Shown: positions 36,210-45,504 of the stretch, one piece after another
Layout: every line of letters begins with the position of its first letter
Position numbering within the stretch: the first letter of the stretch is position 1
Assembly: GCF_009671205.1 (NCBI RefSeq)
Contig: NZ_CP045309.1
Location: 1,736,001-1,800,000 of the forward strand
Source of the DNA: Micromonospora terminaliae
GTDB taxonomy: Bacteria; Actinomycetota; Actinomycetes; Mycobacteriales; Micromonosporaceae
DNA length: 64,000 nt
Direction: 5' to 3'
Program-made: the position numbers and the translations under genes
The notes under the pieces: generated by a model
The model's database searches: none
What the model saw: only the letters and a program-made list of their open reading frames with translations
Told to the model about the DNA's origin: nothing

Positions 36210-36234
36210 GCGGGAACGCGGTGCGGGGGAACGG

Positions 36235-36948
36235 CTATGGCGTCCTGGTGGTGGCCGACCGCCGAAGGGCTCTGTCGCAGGCCGCGAGGTGGCGGCCCAG
36301 GGCATCCTCGAAGCTGGTGGTCGTGGCATCGAACATCAGTTGCCGACGGATGGCCAGTTCTCTGCCGGACAGACCGCCCACCATCTCGGCGGTGGCGGTC
36401 AGGGCCGTGGCCAGGTCGTCGGTCACCTCGTCGACGAGGCCGAGGTCGAGACTGTCCTGCGCGTCCAGAGGGGCACCGAACAGAATCGCGCGGCGCAGCC
36501 GGTTCCCGCCGGACTGCTGTGCGAGCCGGAAGACCGCCATGCCCGGCCAGGTGGCGTCCCCGTCGACGTGCAGCGACAGCCGGACATCGGGGGTGGCGAT
36601 GCGGTAGTCCGTCGCCAGCAGGACGTCGAGGGCGAGGCCCCCGCAGTCGCCCGAGGCGACCGCGACGGTCGTGACGCCGAGGCGTTCGAGCCGGCGCAGT
36701 GCCCGCTCCCACTTGCTGACCAGCGCCACCTCCAGGCCGTAGGTCCAGTCTTTGCCGGGTGTACCGGTCACCTGCACCGCAAGCATGGTCGTGGACGTGT
36801 CCGACTCGGCAGCCGAGCATGCGGCTTCCACCGCGGCGACGGACTCCGTCGTCAGGGGTTTCGAGCCGTCGATGCGAAGGACGACGTCGCCTCGCGTGCC
36901 GTTGGCGGCGTAGTGCTCGCCCCGGCCGACGGTTTCCGCGCTCACCAC
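36235..36948 (-). CDS. dpgB: DpgB, enoyl-CoA hydratase-like partner of the type III PKS
   Basis: A 237-residue crotonase-fold protein. SKWERALRRLERLGVTTVAVASGDCGGLALD and LLATDYRIATPDVRLSL form the oxyanion-hole region and are typical of DpgB. In glycopeptide antibiotic pathways DpgB, with DpgD, raises DpgA turnover and helps cyclise/aromatise to 3,5-dihydroxyphenylacetyl-CoA. GTG starts at 36948 and 36945 overlap the dpgA stop, so the two are translationally coupled. A DpgD gene is not seen in the window. Confidence 0.9.
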   Translation of the reverse strand: MVSAETVGRGEHYAANGTRGDVVLRIDGSKPLTTESVAAVEAACSAAESDTSTTMLAVQVTGTPGKDWTYGLEVALVSKWERALRRLERLGVTTVAVASGDCGGLALDVLLATDYRIATPDVRLSLHVDGDATWPGMAVFRLAQQSGGNRLRRAILFGAPLDAQDSLDLGLVDEVTDDLATALTATAEMVGGLSGRELAIRRQLMFDATTTSFEDALGRHLAACDRALRRSATTRTP

Positions 36949-38105
36949 TGGATCAGCGCCGTCTCGATGGTGGAACCAGGACCCATGGTCATCAGCACTC
37001 CATAATCGCCCGGTACGGTAACTCTCTCCTGCTGGAGGCGTTCGTACGAGAAAATGAACGATCCGCTTGACACGTTGCCGTAGTCACGGAGGACGCCGGT
37101 GGTGTGCCGGACGTCGTGACGGTTCAGTCCAAGATTGACCGCGACCGCGTCGATCACCTTCTTTCCACCGGAATGCACGAGCCAGTGCGCGATATCGCTT
37201 CGATGCAGGCCGGTGTTCGCCAGCAGACGATCCGCGACGATTTCCGCGTGAGCGCCGACAACGTATGGGATCTGCGGGTCGAGGAAGAAGCTGAACCGGT
37301 TCTGGGTACTGTCCCAGTCGTAGCGCATGGCGTCGATCGCGTCGGGGATGATGCAGCTCGCGAACTTGAGGATGCGGGGACCACCAGGGGCGCCCACGGA
37401 GTCGCCGGCGGGACGGCCGACCACGGCCAGCGCAGCGGCGCCGTCGCCGAACAGACTGTTCACGACCGCGGTGCGCATGGTTGAGTCCAGGACGTAGGCG
37501 GCGGAACAGGCCTCGGTGCACAACACCACGGCCAGCTCGCCCGGGTTGGCCACGGACCAGCTCGACACCACGTTCAGGGCGTTGAGCCCCGCGTTGCATC
37601 CCATCCCCACGATGTCGGTCCGGCTGCAGTGCCGGTCGATGCCCAGCTCACGGATGAGCAGGGCACTGAGCCCCGGCGTGAGGAATCCGGTGGATGTCAC
37701 GCAGCATAGGTGGCGGATGTCGGCGATCGTCGCGCCGACGTCGTCCAGGCACGCCTGCAGGGCGCGCCTGCCCATGTCCACGGCGAGCCTCTTGTGCCGA
37801 TCGAGCAGGTCCGCCTGCGTCTCGAGAGCCGGGGTGCCGTCGGGCGCCGGGAGTGGAAGCTCCAGGAAGCGCCGGCGGATCGCGCTGTTGAGGAAGACGG
37901 AGCGGATCTTCGGGTCGGAGATCGCGAAGGTGTCCAGCAGGTCCTGCTGTGAGAAGGACGTGGCGGACGAGGCCGTGCCCACCCCGACAATTGTGGAGGC
38001 GTAGGGTGTGGGTGGGAGGATGGGAAACTCTGCTGCCAGGGTCCGATCGTATGGACTCTGGGTGTTCGCGATGTCAACGGTCACGCGCAGGTCGTCCTTC
38101 CGCAT
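36942..38105 (-). CDS. dpgA: DpgA, 3,5-dihydroxyphenylacetyl-CoA synthase (type III PKS)
   Basis: 387 residues from the ATG at 38105 (GAGGTGG upstream; a GTG at 38114 is an alternative). It is a chalcone-synthase-fold enzyme that condenses four malonyl-CoA units into dihydroxyphenylacetyl-CoA. The nucleophilic Cys is in IVGMGCNAGLNAL (C170). The catalytic His is in HWLVHSGGKKVIDA and the Asn in GNVSSGSFIF. Length and motifs match DpgA rather than plant-type synthases. It forms a two-gene operon with dpgB; dpgC and the aminotransferase are 14 kb away in another operon. Confidence 0.93.
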   Translation of the reverse strand: MRKDDLRVTVDIANTQSPYDRTLAAEFPILPPTPYASTIVGVGTASSATSFSQQDLLDTFAISDPKIRSVFLNSAIRRRFLELPLPAPDGTPALETQADLLDRHKRLAVDMGRRALQACLDDVGATIADIRHLCCVTSTGFLTPGLSALLIRELGIDRHCSRTDIVGMGCNAGLNALNVVSSWSVANPGELAVVLCTEACSAAYVLDSTMRTAVVNSLFGDGAAALAVVGRPAGDSVGAPGGPRILKFASCIIPDAIDAMRYDWDSTQNRFSFFLDPQIPYVVGAHAEIVADRLLANTGLHRSDIAHWLVHSGGKKVIDAVAVNLGLNRHDVRHTTGVLRDYGNVSSGSFIFSYERLQQERVTVPGDYGVLMTMGPGSTIETALIQW

Positions 38106-38659
38106 TTCAGCCACCTCGGCGTGCTTGACCGAAGCCGCATTGTGCTCGTTCTACGAGAATGCTGCCGGGGCCGCGGACGCTGCATCTTGGAGGTTGCCGG
38201 CGCGTCCGGTGGACCCGCAATCAGCGCAACGAAATGGCGAAGGAACACGACGGCAGCGCGTTCGTAAGATAGCGACAGGACCGTTCCAGGCGAGTCCGAG
38301 TAGTTGTCGGGATCGGCCACACCGCGTCGCGCACCGGGACGAGCTGAAACGCCACCTCAAACCGGCGAGGGTCTGCCCGCCGGATCCTGGCTGACGGTCG
38401 CCAGCAGGTGTGCCACTCCACCGCGTGCTGGGCGATCTTCGGGGCGAAGCCTGCGGCGGGTGCAACAGGCCGATGATCTGGTCGTGCAGCTGTGGGCCGA
38501 CCGCACGGGGCAGCAGCGCGGCCGCCAGCTCGTTGCGGCGTACGGCACCAGCGTGGTCAGCGACCTGGACGCGGTCCGGTGGCTCGAGCGTGGCGCCGTG
38601 ACCGGGGGCATGCGCTACGGAGTCACGTAACGGTCACCGGGCCGCGTCGGCGGCGCTGC
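38106..38659. other. 554-base stretch without a convincing gene
   Basis: Upstream region of dpgA. A plus-strand frame (38304-38630) ends in a protein-like stretch (QADDLVVQLWADRTGQQRGR), but it has no start site or known family. It could be a decayed gene. The region should also hold the dpgA promoter. No hairpin or repeat was found. Confidence 0.4.
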
Positions 38660-39169
38660 TCAGAGGCGGTAGTTGGTCTGGCTGAACGGGTCGCCCTTGG
38701 CGTGAGCGAACGCCTTGCTCGGGGTCACCTCGAAGACCACGATGTCCGTGTCGGGCATGTCGGAGACGACGGCGCCGTCCTTGATCTCGAGCTCCCATCG
38801 GCCGTCCCAGCGACCGCGGTAGAGCTCAGCGAGCTTCCGCAACAGAGCGTCGTCGGTGACCGGCGCGACGGTCCCCTCGACGGCCACGTCCAGCCCTCGC
38901 TCCCAGGCGGTGTCACCGGCGAGCACGAGCACGTGGGGATTGGCCTGGATGTTGGCGTACTTCACCTCGGTGCTGCCGGTGTGGAAGTAGACCTTGCTGT
39001 CATGGAACACCGGCACCATCGGCGTCGCGTGCGGACGGCCGTCCGGTCGCACGGTCACCACCCAGGCGAGCTCGGCAACGGCCAGCCTCGCCTCGGCCTC
39101 GGTCCACGGGACGGCCTGGCCGGCCTCGTCGCTGTAGCGCCGGTCGATGCGTTCGCTCGTCGGCCTCAT
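38660..39169 (-). CDS. PPOX-class (FMN/F420-binding) split-barrel protein
   Basis: 169 residues from the ATG at 39169 with GGAGGG upstream; the longer frame is unsupported. It is a pyridoxamine-phosphate-oxidase-like split barrel: LAWVVTVRPDGRPHATPMVPVFHDSKVYFH near the N-terminus, then GSTEVKYANIQANPHVLVL and KAFAHAKGDPFSQTNYRL at the end. Such proteins bind FMN or F420 and reduce small molecules. An F420/FMN-type LLM oxidoreductase lies 1.6 kb away on the same strand, consistent with local F420 chemistry. The substrate is unknown and it may not belong to the cluster. Confidence 0.8.
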   Translation of the reverse strand: MRPTSERIDRRYSDEAGQAVPWTEAEARLAVAELAWVVTVRPDGRPHATPMVPVFHDSKVYFHTGSTEVKYANIQANPHVLVLAGDTAWERGLDVAVEGTVAPVTDDALLRKLAELYRGRWDGRWELEIKDGAVVSDMPDTDIVVFEVTPSKAFAHAKGDPFSQTNYRL

Positions 39170-39318
39170 CAACCCTCCGCAAGTGATCGCCGTACGACGG
39201 TGGTTGAGAGACGTTAACACGATCGATGGGACAGCACCGTCGGCGTCGATGGCTGACACGCCGGACCCGGCCCGCCGGTCGGCCGGTTCGCTGGACCGGG
39301 GCGTCGCCGATCGCCGGC

Positions 39319-40533
39319 TCAGTCGTCGATCGCCTGGTAGACGGCCGTCCACATGTCGTTCCACAGCGGCAGCGTCTGATCACCCATGTGTGCCCGCTGC
39401 ATGATGACGACCGACGCCATGTCCTCAGCGGGATCGTTGTACCAGGCGGTGCCATAGAAGCCGGACCATCCGTAGCTGCCGACCGATGGGCCCAGGCGCG
39501 TGCGCCGGGTGATGACCGCCATCCCGAGACCCCAGCCGAAATTGTCGAAGTACCCGGGCCGGAATCCCGAGACGGCCTTCTGCGCGGGGGTCAGATGGTC
39601 GGTTGCCATCAGGCTCACCGACGACCGCGAGAGCACCCGCTCGCCGTGGTAGGTGCCGCCGGCGAGCAGGGCCGAGGCGAAGGCGAGGTAGTCGTCGGCG
39701 GTCGAGACGAGCCCACCGCCCGCGCCCTCGAACGTCGGGGGCCGGCTGAATCGTCCGTCGGGGGAGTCCTCGACGATGGCCTCGCCGGCGGGGCCGTTGT
39801 CCCGTTCGTACGCCGTCGCGAGCCGGCCGAGGCTTCCGCCTTCCACGCTGAACCCGGTGTCCTTCATCCCCAGCGGTTCGCAGATCCGCTCGCGCACGGC
39901 CTCCCCGAGAGACCTGCCGGTGGCCCGGGCGATGAGCGCACCTGTCGCGTCGGCGGCGGTGTCGTACATCCAGCGCTCACCCGGCTGATGGACCAGGGGT
40001 AGCGCGCCCAGGTCACGCAACCACGAGTCCAGGTCGGGCCTGGCGACAGCCTCCAGCGCGTCGGCGATCGGAACCGTTCCCGGTGCGGCGATCACCGTGC
40101 CGGTGCCGAGTGTGAAGGTCAGCAGATCCCGCAGCGTGATCGGGCGGCTAGCCGGGACCGTGTCGTGCAGCGGCCCGTCCGGATCGGCGAGCACCCTCAT
40201 GTCCGCCAGCTCCGGCAGCAGGTCGTCCACCGGGTCGTCCAGACGCAGCAAGCACTCCTCGACCAGCGTCATCGCGCACGCCGCGACGACCGGCTTCGTC
40301 ATCGATCCCATCCGCACGATCGTGTCGCCCGCCATCGGGATCGCCGCCCCCGCGCCCTGGAACGCCAGGGTTCCCGTGGCTTCGACATGCACCTCGCCAT
40401 GGCGGGCGAGGGCCACCAGCGCGCCAGGAACGAAACCGGAGTCGACGAGACGCTCGAGCAGGCGCCGCACCCGAACCAGCCGCTTCGCCGAAAACCCGCC
40501 AGCCGACACCCGCCGCCCCCTCAGCTCGCTCAT
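39319..40533 (-). CDS. serine hydrolase, class C beta-lactamase/esterase family
   Basis: A 404-residue protein of the beta-lactamase-like serine hydrolase group (EstB/PBP4-like). The nucleophile motif is S-x-x-K in GSMTKPVVA (S77, K80), and the second motif is Y-x-T-type in MYDTAADATG. A GWSGFYGTAW segment near the end takes the place of the K-T-G loop. There is no signal peptide, so it is probably cytosolic. It could be an esterase, a D-amino-acid or lactam hydrolase or, in biosynthetic clusters, a transesterase. Its role here is open. Confidence 0.85.
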   Translation of the reverse strand: MSELRGRRVSAGGFSAKRLVRVRRLLERLVDSGFVPGALVALARHGEVHVEATGTLAFQGAGAAIPMAGDTIVRMGSMTKPVVAACAMTLVEECLLRLDDPVDDLLPELADMRVLADPDGPLHDTVPASRPITLRDLLTFTLGTGTVIAAPGTVPIADALEAVARPDLDSWLRDLGALPLVHQPGERWMYDTAADATGALIARATGRSLGEAVRERICEPLGMKDTGFSVEGGSLGRLATAYERDNGPAGEAIVEDSPDGRFSRPPTFEGAGGGLVSTADDYLAFASALLAGGTYHGERVLSRSSVSLMATDHLTPAQKAVSGFRPGYFDNFGWGLGMAVITRRTRLGPSVGSYGWSGFYGTAWYNDPAEDMASVVIMQRAHMGDQTLPLWNDMWTAVYQAIDD

Positions 40534-40795
40534 TCGAAGACTCGGCTCGCCCGTTCGAGCGCGCGGTCCGCCTCGGCGACGAGGCCAGAGCAGCTATCGA
40601 TGGTAGCCGTTGCGGCGAGGTTTTTCCGTGCGCGCGGATCGGTTCGTGGGCGCCTGCGGTCGTCCCGGCCCGGCCGACGGCGGCAGGGATGCACCCGCGC
40701 AGACCGACGGGCGCGACCGAACCGGCAGCGCCGCGTCGGTGCCGCGGCGCTGCCGGTTCATCGGGGCCTGCTCGCGTCGTTGTTCCACCCGTGAG

Positions 40796-41800
40796 TTATC
40801 GGGACAGCTCTGGTATCACCTTGTTGGTGAAGAGGTCGATGCTCGTCCGGTCGTAGGCCGCGTCGATGAATCGGGCGATCACGTAGCCGACGCCCATCCG
40901 GCCGGCCTCGGTGAGCTGCTCCACGATCTGTTCCGGCGTGCCGATCAGGCCCTCTGTCCAGTAGCCCAGGAGCGGCTCGAGCCTCTCGGGCGGCAGGAGC
41001 GGCTCGTAGTGGGCCCGGACCCAGGCCACCCGGTCGGCGACATCCTTCTCGGTCTCACCGATGGCCACGTTGAGCAGGACCGACCGGGTGATCGCGTCGA
41101 AGTCGGTGCCCACATCCCTGCAGTGCGCGGCCAGGACCCGGGACTTGTGTTCGAACCCGTCCAGTGACGCCCCGAAGTTGGTGTACTGCGCGTACTTCGC
41201 CGCGGTCCGCAGGGTCTTCTTCTCGCCGGAGCCCCCGATCCACAGCGGGATCCCGCCGTCCTGCAAGGGCAGCGGCCGGCTGATCGCGCCGTCGACCTGG
41301 TAGTGCTTGCCCATCAGGGTGGCCGACCCGGTCGTCCACATCTGTCGCATGATCTGGACGCCCTCGTCGAGCATGCCCAGCCGGTCGCTGACGCTGGGGA
41401 AGCCGTAGCCGTAGCTGCGCCATTCGTGCTCGTACCAGCCGGCGCCGATGCCCACCTCCAGCCGGCCGCCGGACATGACGTCGATGCAGGCCGCCATCTT
41501 GGCCAGGTAAGCCGGATTGCGGTAGCCCATGCACGTGCAGAGCTGCCCCAGCCGCACCCGTGAGGTGCACGCGGCGAAGGCCGCCATCATCGACCATGCC
41601 TCGAACGTCGGCTCATCGGATGGCGGATCGGTGATGAAGTGGTCGAAGACCCAGATCGACTCGAACGGCCCGGCGTCGGCGTCCTGGGCGAGATCACGTA
41701 TCACGTCCCACTGCTTGGTGACCGGTACGCCCCGGAGCTCGAAATCACCGCCTTGAGGGATGAACATACCGAACCGCATGTCTTGCAGCTTGTTCGTCAC
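40796..41800 (-). CDS. LLM-class flavin (probably F420)-dependent oxidoreductase
   Basis: About 334 residues from the GTG at 41800 (an AGAGGA site upstream; the ATG at 41779 is an alternative). It is a luciferase-like monooxygenase fold (TIM barrel): MRFGMFIPQGG, WVFDHFI, RLGQLCTCMGYRNPAYLAKMAACIDVMSGGRLEVGIGAGW, then IPLWIGGSGEKKTLR. This pattern is typical of F420-dependent LLM proteins. It follows the free condensation-enzyme gene by 97 bases on the same strand and may be co-transcribed with the PCP-C pair. It may carry out a reduction or oxidation on a biosynthetic intermediate. Confidence 0.85.
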   Translation of the reverse strand: MTNKLQDMRFGMFIPQGGDFELRGVPVTKQWDVIRDLAQDADAGPFESIWVFDHFITDPPSDEPTFEAWSMMAAFAACTSRVRLGQLCTCMGYRNPAYLAKMAACIDVMSGGRLEVGIGAGWYEHEWRSYGYGFPSVSDRLGMLDEGVQIMRQMWTTGSATLMGKHYQVDGAISRPLPLQDGGIPLWIGGSGEKKTLRTAAKYAQYTNFGASLDGFEHKSRVLAAHCRDVGTDFDAITRSVLLNVAIGETEKDVADRVAWVRAHYEPLLPPERLEPLLGYWTEGLIGTPEQIVEQLTEAGRMGVGYVIARFIDAAYDRTSIDLFTNKVIPELSR

Positions 41801-41897
41801 GAGGCACGTCCTCTTCTCGCGTCGCGCCGGATCGCCGTGCACGAAGCTGTCGTTGTCCTGAGCGAGGAAGACCCGGCCGCGGTGTCCGGACCGGGCG

Positions 41898-43253
41898 TCA
41901 TGCCAGGCCCGGTGAAGCATCCGGGGACGAGCTGAAGGCGCGGGCGATCTCGACGAATTCCGCGGCCATGGAGACGATGGTGTCCTCGCGGAAGAGGTTC
42001 CGCTTGTAGGCGACGGCGCCGATGGCATCGCCCGACGGGTCCATGTTCACGTCCCACAGCGCGCCGTCCGGGATCGCGGACGCCAGCTTCTGCGGCTTCA
42101 GCAGCCGGGTGATCTGCACGAATCTCAGGTCACCGGGCGCGTCCACGACCGGGTTCGTGGGCACGCTCTGGAACACCGTCGCGGCCGCGTTGTCGGCCAT
42201 TGCCGGGGCCATCAGCTCCGGCGCCTCGGCGAAGATCTGAATGGTCGGGATGTCGTGGGCGAAGGCCTCGAGACACGTGCGCCGGGTTCGCTTGAGCACA
42301 TCCCCGTATGACATGCATCCGGTGAGGTCCGTGCGCAGCGGTACGAAGTTGTAGAGCGAACCGACGGTCTCGTCGAAGAGCCCGCCGGCGCGGCCCGGCG
42401 TGAACGTCGCGGTCACCACATCCTTGGCGCCGGTCAGCCGATGCATGAGCAGCTGGTAGACCGCGGCGACGGCGATGAAGCGGGTGGCTCGGTTCGCCCT
42501 GGCCACGCGGTCCATGGCCGTCATCACGTCACGCGGGATCAGAAAGCGGTGCCGGGCTGTCGACTCAGCGAGGCCCATCGAGCGCGGCATGTCCGTCGGG
42601 ACCGCCGTGAACTGGGCGCCGTCCAGCCGGCGGCGCCAGTACTCGCGCGCTGTGGCCGACTCGGCAGCCGTACGCTCCCAGGTGCCGTACTCGCGGTACT
42701 GCCGGGTCGTCGGCAGGTCCGGAACGCGATGTCCGGTCCGGGCGGCGTAGCGGTTGGCCAGGTCCCGAATGATCACGTCCAGGGACTGTCCGTCGACGCT
42801 GATGTGATGTGCCATCAGGACCAGCACCGCGTCCCGGTCATCGAACCTGGCCAGTACGGCGCGCAGGAACGGCGACTCGTACGCGCTCATCGTCCCGGTC
42901 TCGACTTCGTGGATCAGCGCCTCGGCCGCATCCGCGCGGGCGTCCTCGGGAACGGCCGGGAAGTCCCGGACCTCGAGCCGGACCGGGCTCGGCGGCAGGA
43001 TCTCCTGGTACCGGTCGTCGGGCGGCCCGGCGACGCGCGTCCGGAGTGCCTCGTGCCGGGTCACGACGTCGAGGAGGGCGTCGCGCAGTACCTCACTGTC
43101 GACCGGCCCACCGGTGACGCGCCACGCGGTGACCGCGTGGTTGCGGCAGCCGAACGGACCGTCGTCGCCACCCCCGTCGAAGAGGCTGTTGAACGTCTGG
43201 TTCAGCGACAAGGGGGCCACTGCGGCCCGGCCCTCGGCGTCGGTTGTGGTCAC
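41898..43253 (-). CDS. stand-alone NRPS condensation enzyme
   Basis: 451 residues from the GTG at 43253, which overlaps the PCP stop (GTGA). It is a full condensation domain without A or T domains. The active-site motif HHxxxDG is intact (LMAHHISVDGQSLDV), preceded by PFLRAVLARFD and followed later by VGSLYNFVPLRTDL. Free condensation enzymes such as SgcC5 in C-1027 join a PCP-bound beta-amino acyl group to the enediyne core through an ester. By analogy this protein could attach an acyl group carried by the coupled PCP to the enediyne. That is inference from context; an amide-forming role is equally possible. Confidence 0.9.
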   Translation of the reverse strand: MTTTDAEGRAAVAPLSLNQTFNSLFDGGGDDGPFGCRNHAVTAWRVTGGPVDSEVLRDALLDVVTRHEALRTRVAGPPDDRYQEILPPSPVRLEVRDFPAVPEDARADAAEALIHEVETGTMSAYESPFLRAVLARFDDRDAVLVLMAHHISVDGQSLDVIIRDLANRYAARTGHRVPDLPTTRQYREYGTWERTAAESATAREYWRRRLDGAQFTAVPTDMPRSMGLAESTARHRFLIPRDVMTAMDRVARANRATRFIAVAAVYQLLMHRLTGAKDVVTATFTPGRAGGLFDETVGSLYNFVPLRTDLTGCMSYGDVLKRTRRTCLEAFAHDIPTIQIFAEAPELMAPAMADNAAATVFQSVPTNPVVDAPGDLRFVQITRLLKPQKLASAIPDGALWDVNMDPSGDAIGAVAYKRNLFREDTIVSMAAEFVEIARAFSSSPDASPGLA

Positions 43254-43621
43254 GCCTGCCTCCTGCTGGTCGCGGTGTGCTGCTGAGGGGGAGTCCGGTC
43301 CGGATCGGCCCCGAGATGCTGATCCAGTTCGGCGACGGTCGGGAAGTCGAACAACTGGTCGATCGACAGCTCCGACCCGAGCGCCTTGTTGATCAGGTTG
43401 ACCAGCCGCACGCCGTTGAGGGACTGGCCGCCGAGGTCGAAGAAGCTGTCGTCCAATCCCACCCTGGTCACGCCGAGGGCCTCCGCGAACAGCGTGCAGA
43501 GCGTCTCCTGCCGGGGCGTGCCGGGCGCCCGGTAGGCCGACGGATTGGCGAATACTGGTTCGGGCAGCTCCCCGGACGGCGCATGCGCGGCGAGCTGTTC
43601 CCGGGCGGAGCTGGAACCCAT
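43250..43621 (-). CDS. stand-alone peptidyl carrier protein
   Basis: 123 residues from the ATG at 43621. The carrier domain occupies residues ~35-110, with the phosphopantetheine site S67 in FFDLGGQSLNGVRL. It is preceded by a low-complexity N-terminus and followed by a short basic tail. It is translationally coupled to the free condensation enzyme, so it is probably that enzyme's donor carrier, comparable to SgcC2. Adenylation must come in trans, from the free A enzyme at 60534 or the A domain of the 47238 NRPS. Its divergent neighbour starts at 43852. Confidence 0.9.
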   Translation of the reverse strand: MGSSSAREQLAAHAPSGELPEPVFANPSAYRAPGTPRQETLCTLFAEALGVTRVGLDDSFFDLGGQSLNGVRLVNLINKALGSELSIDQLFDFPTVAELDQHLGADPDRTPPQQHTATSRRQA

Positions 43622-43851
43622 GCCTTTTCCCCATTCGCGAGCCCGGAACTGAAGGTCCTTTTGCAGGTCCCAACGTGGCAGGCGGCCCCACCAGGTGCAC
43701 CTCACGGATTGCCCTCGCCTCGGTCGTCGGGCGGGTGCCGCGGGCCGCGGGGCAAGCCCAGAGGTGCCGTGCGGGAGAGGACCGAGCGACCCTCGGCATC
43801 TAGGCAATCGTGGTTGCCGGCCGTTCCCGTCCCCTCCGAGGAGGAGTGGAA

Positions 43852-45504
43852 ATGACGCAGCAAGAAGCCCTGGAGACCTCCGGTACCGCTCGATGGTCCG
43901 GCGTCGTCGGGGAGGAGCGCCCACACGGCGATACGGAGGTCCTGGTCGAGCGCCTCTTCGCCGAGATGCTCGATGTTCCTGGCTTGCCGCGCACGGCCTC
44001 CGTGTTCGATCTCGGACTGGACTCGGTGTGGGTGACAGTCGCCTGCGCCCGCCTGGAGCAGATGACCGGGGTGCGGGTCAGGTTCACCCAGATCTTCCGG
44101 ACTCCCACCGTCGCTGAGCTCGCGGCATGGATCGATGCCAACCGCGACAAGGCGAGCAACGACGCGGGCGTACCCGCCGAGCCGTCGGCCGGCGAAGGCG
44201 ACGAGCTCGTGGCGATCAGTCCGATCCAGGCGGAGTCGGTGCCGCAGGAGATCGTGGTGGAGATCGCCTGGTGGTTCGACAGCGAGATCGACGCGACGGC
44301 TCTGGAGAGTGCCGCGACTGATGTTCACCGCCGTCATCAGGCGCTGCACGCCCGGTATCTCAGCGGGCCGGATCTTGGCCTGGCGGAGGTGCCGGCCGAC
44401 CCGGGACGGGTGGAGTTCCACCGGCTGGGCGATGAGGACACCGATCAGGCGGCGATCGAAGCGCTCAGGCGGACACTGCGGACGCCGCTGAGGGTCGACG
44501 AGGGGAAGGTGTGGCGGTGCGTGCTCGTGCGCAGCGGGCAGAGCGGACGCACCCTGTTCGGGCTGGCCGTGGACCACTCGGGCTTCGACGGCCGGTCGTG
44601 GGACATCGTGACGGCGGAGCTGCCGGTGGCCTACGCGGCGCGGGTGGCCGGGCGGACGCCGCGGTGGCCGGGCCGAACCGCCTCGCTCGCTGAGATGGCC
44701 TGCGACTTCCGCCGCCAGCTCACGTCGCCGGACATCGAGGCGCAGCGTCAGTACTGGCGCGACGAGCTCCGTGACCTCCCGGTCTGCCAGTTTCCCCGGC
44801 TCCGCAACGAGGCGGCGCAGACCCCGCCGAAGGCCGACGGCTCCCGGTACACGGCCCTGGGACCGGCCGTGTTGCGCAGCTTCCTCGTGCCGGAGTCGCA
44901 CCTGCGGCATTGGAACGACTACGCGCGGAACAACGGCATGCCGTCATCCGTGGCGGTGGCGGCGGTGTACGTGGAGTCCCTGGTCCGGGCGGGTGCGCTG
45001 CCGGACTTCGCGATGATGGTCCCGATCGCGAACAACTCCGGGGAAGTGATCGACCGGACGGTCACCAACCGGGTGGGCACCATCCTGCTGCGCCCGAACG
45101 GTCCGTCCCGCTCCGGCCCGCACCTCCTCGCGCGGATGCGCGAGTCGTATCAGCAGGCAATGGCGGCACGGGACGCTCTCCTCGCACCGAAGGACCTGGC
45201 CGACGTGCTCAGCGGCGCCGAGGGGACGATCCCGCTCGACCGGATGGTGGCGCTGAACTACAACTCGACGCCGAGCCTCAGCCTCAGTGGCGTCGACGGG
45301 ACCCTCGTGACCGAGGGCACCGCATTCGCCACGAAGACCTTCTTCGTCGTGATGCTCCTGGTGACGCCGTCCCCGGAGGGCCTCCACATCGGCTTGCAGG
45401 TGCGGACCGACCTGCACGACGCCGGCCTTGTCGATCAGATCAAGCAGCACTTCCTCGAGATCATCGAGGCTGGGCCGGAGCGGCTCGAATCGGGAGGCGC
45501 GTGA
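43852..45504 (+). CDS. NRPS carrier-condensation didomain
   Basis: 550 residues from the ATG at 43852, with GAGGAGGAG upstream. Residues ~25-100 are a carrier domain with S58 in VFDLGLDSVWV. Residues ~120-540 are a condensation domain. Its active site reads VDHSGFDG instead of HHxxxDG: the first His is Asp, but the second, catalytic His and the DG are kept. A later AMMVPIANNSGEVIDRTVTNRVG segment matches the C-domain bridge region. There is no A domain, so the T domain must be loaded in trans. It is divergent from the free PCP, with 230 bases between. Confidence 0.88.
   Translation: MTQQEALETSGTARWSGVVGEERPHGDTEVLVERLFAEMLDVPGLPRTASVFDLGLDSVWVTVACARLEQMTGVRVRFTQIFRTPTVAELAAWIDANRDKASNDAGVPAEPSAGEGDELVAISPIQAESVPQEIVVEIAWWFDSEIDATALESAATDVHRRHQALHARYLSGPDLGLAEVPADPGRVEFHRLGDEDTDQAAIEALRRTLRTPLRVDEGKVWRCVLVRSGQSGRTLFGLAVDHSGFDGRSWDIVTAELPVAYAARVAGRTPRWPGRTASLAEMACDFRRQLTSPDIEAQRQYWRDELRDLPVCQFPRLRNEAAQTPPKADGSRYTALGPAVLRSFLVPESHLRHWNDYARNNGMPSSVAVAAVYVESLVRAGALPDFAMMVPIANNSGEVIDRTVTNRVGTILLRPNGPSRSGPHLLARMRESYQQAMAARDALLAPKDLADVLSGAEGTIPLDRMVALNYNSTPSLSLSGVDGTLVTEGTAFATKTFFVVMLLVTPSPEGLHIGLQVRTDLHDAGLVDQIKQHFLEIIEAGPERLESGGA

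Noticed and set aside
36235..36948. Calling the crotonase-like gene DpgD
   Set aside because: Length and the SGDCGG...LLATDYRIATPD pattern fit DpgB better; no second crotonase-like gene is adjacent.
43254..43799. N-terminal extension of the free condensation enzyme
   Set aside because: The extra ~180 residues are the carrier-protein gene read in another frame. The GTG at 43253 overlapping the PCP stop is the better start.
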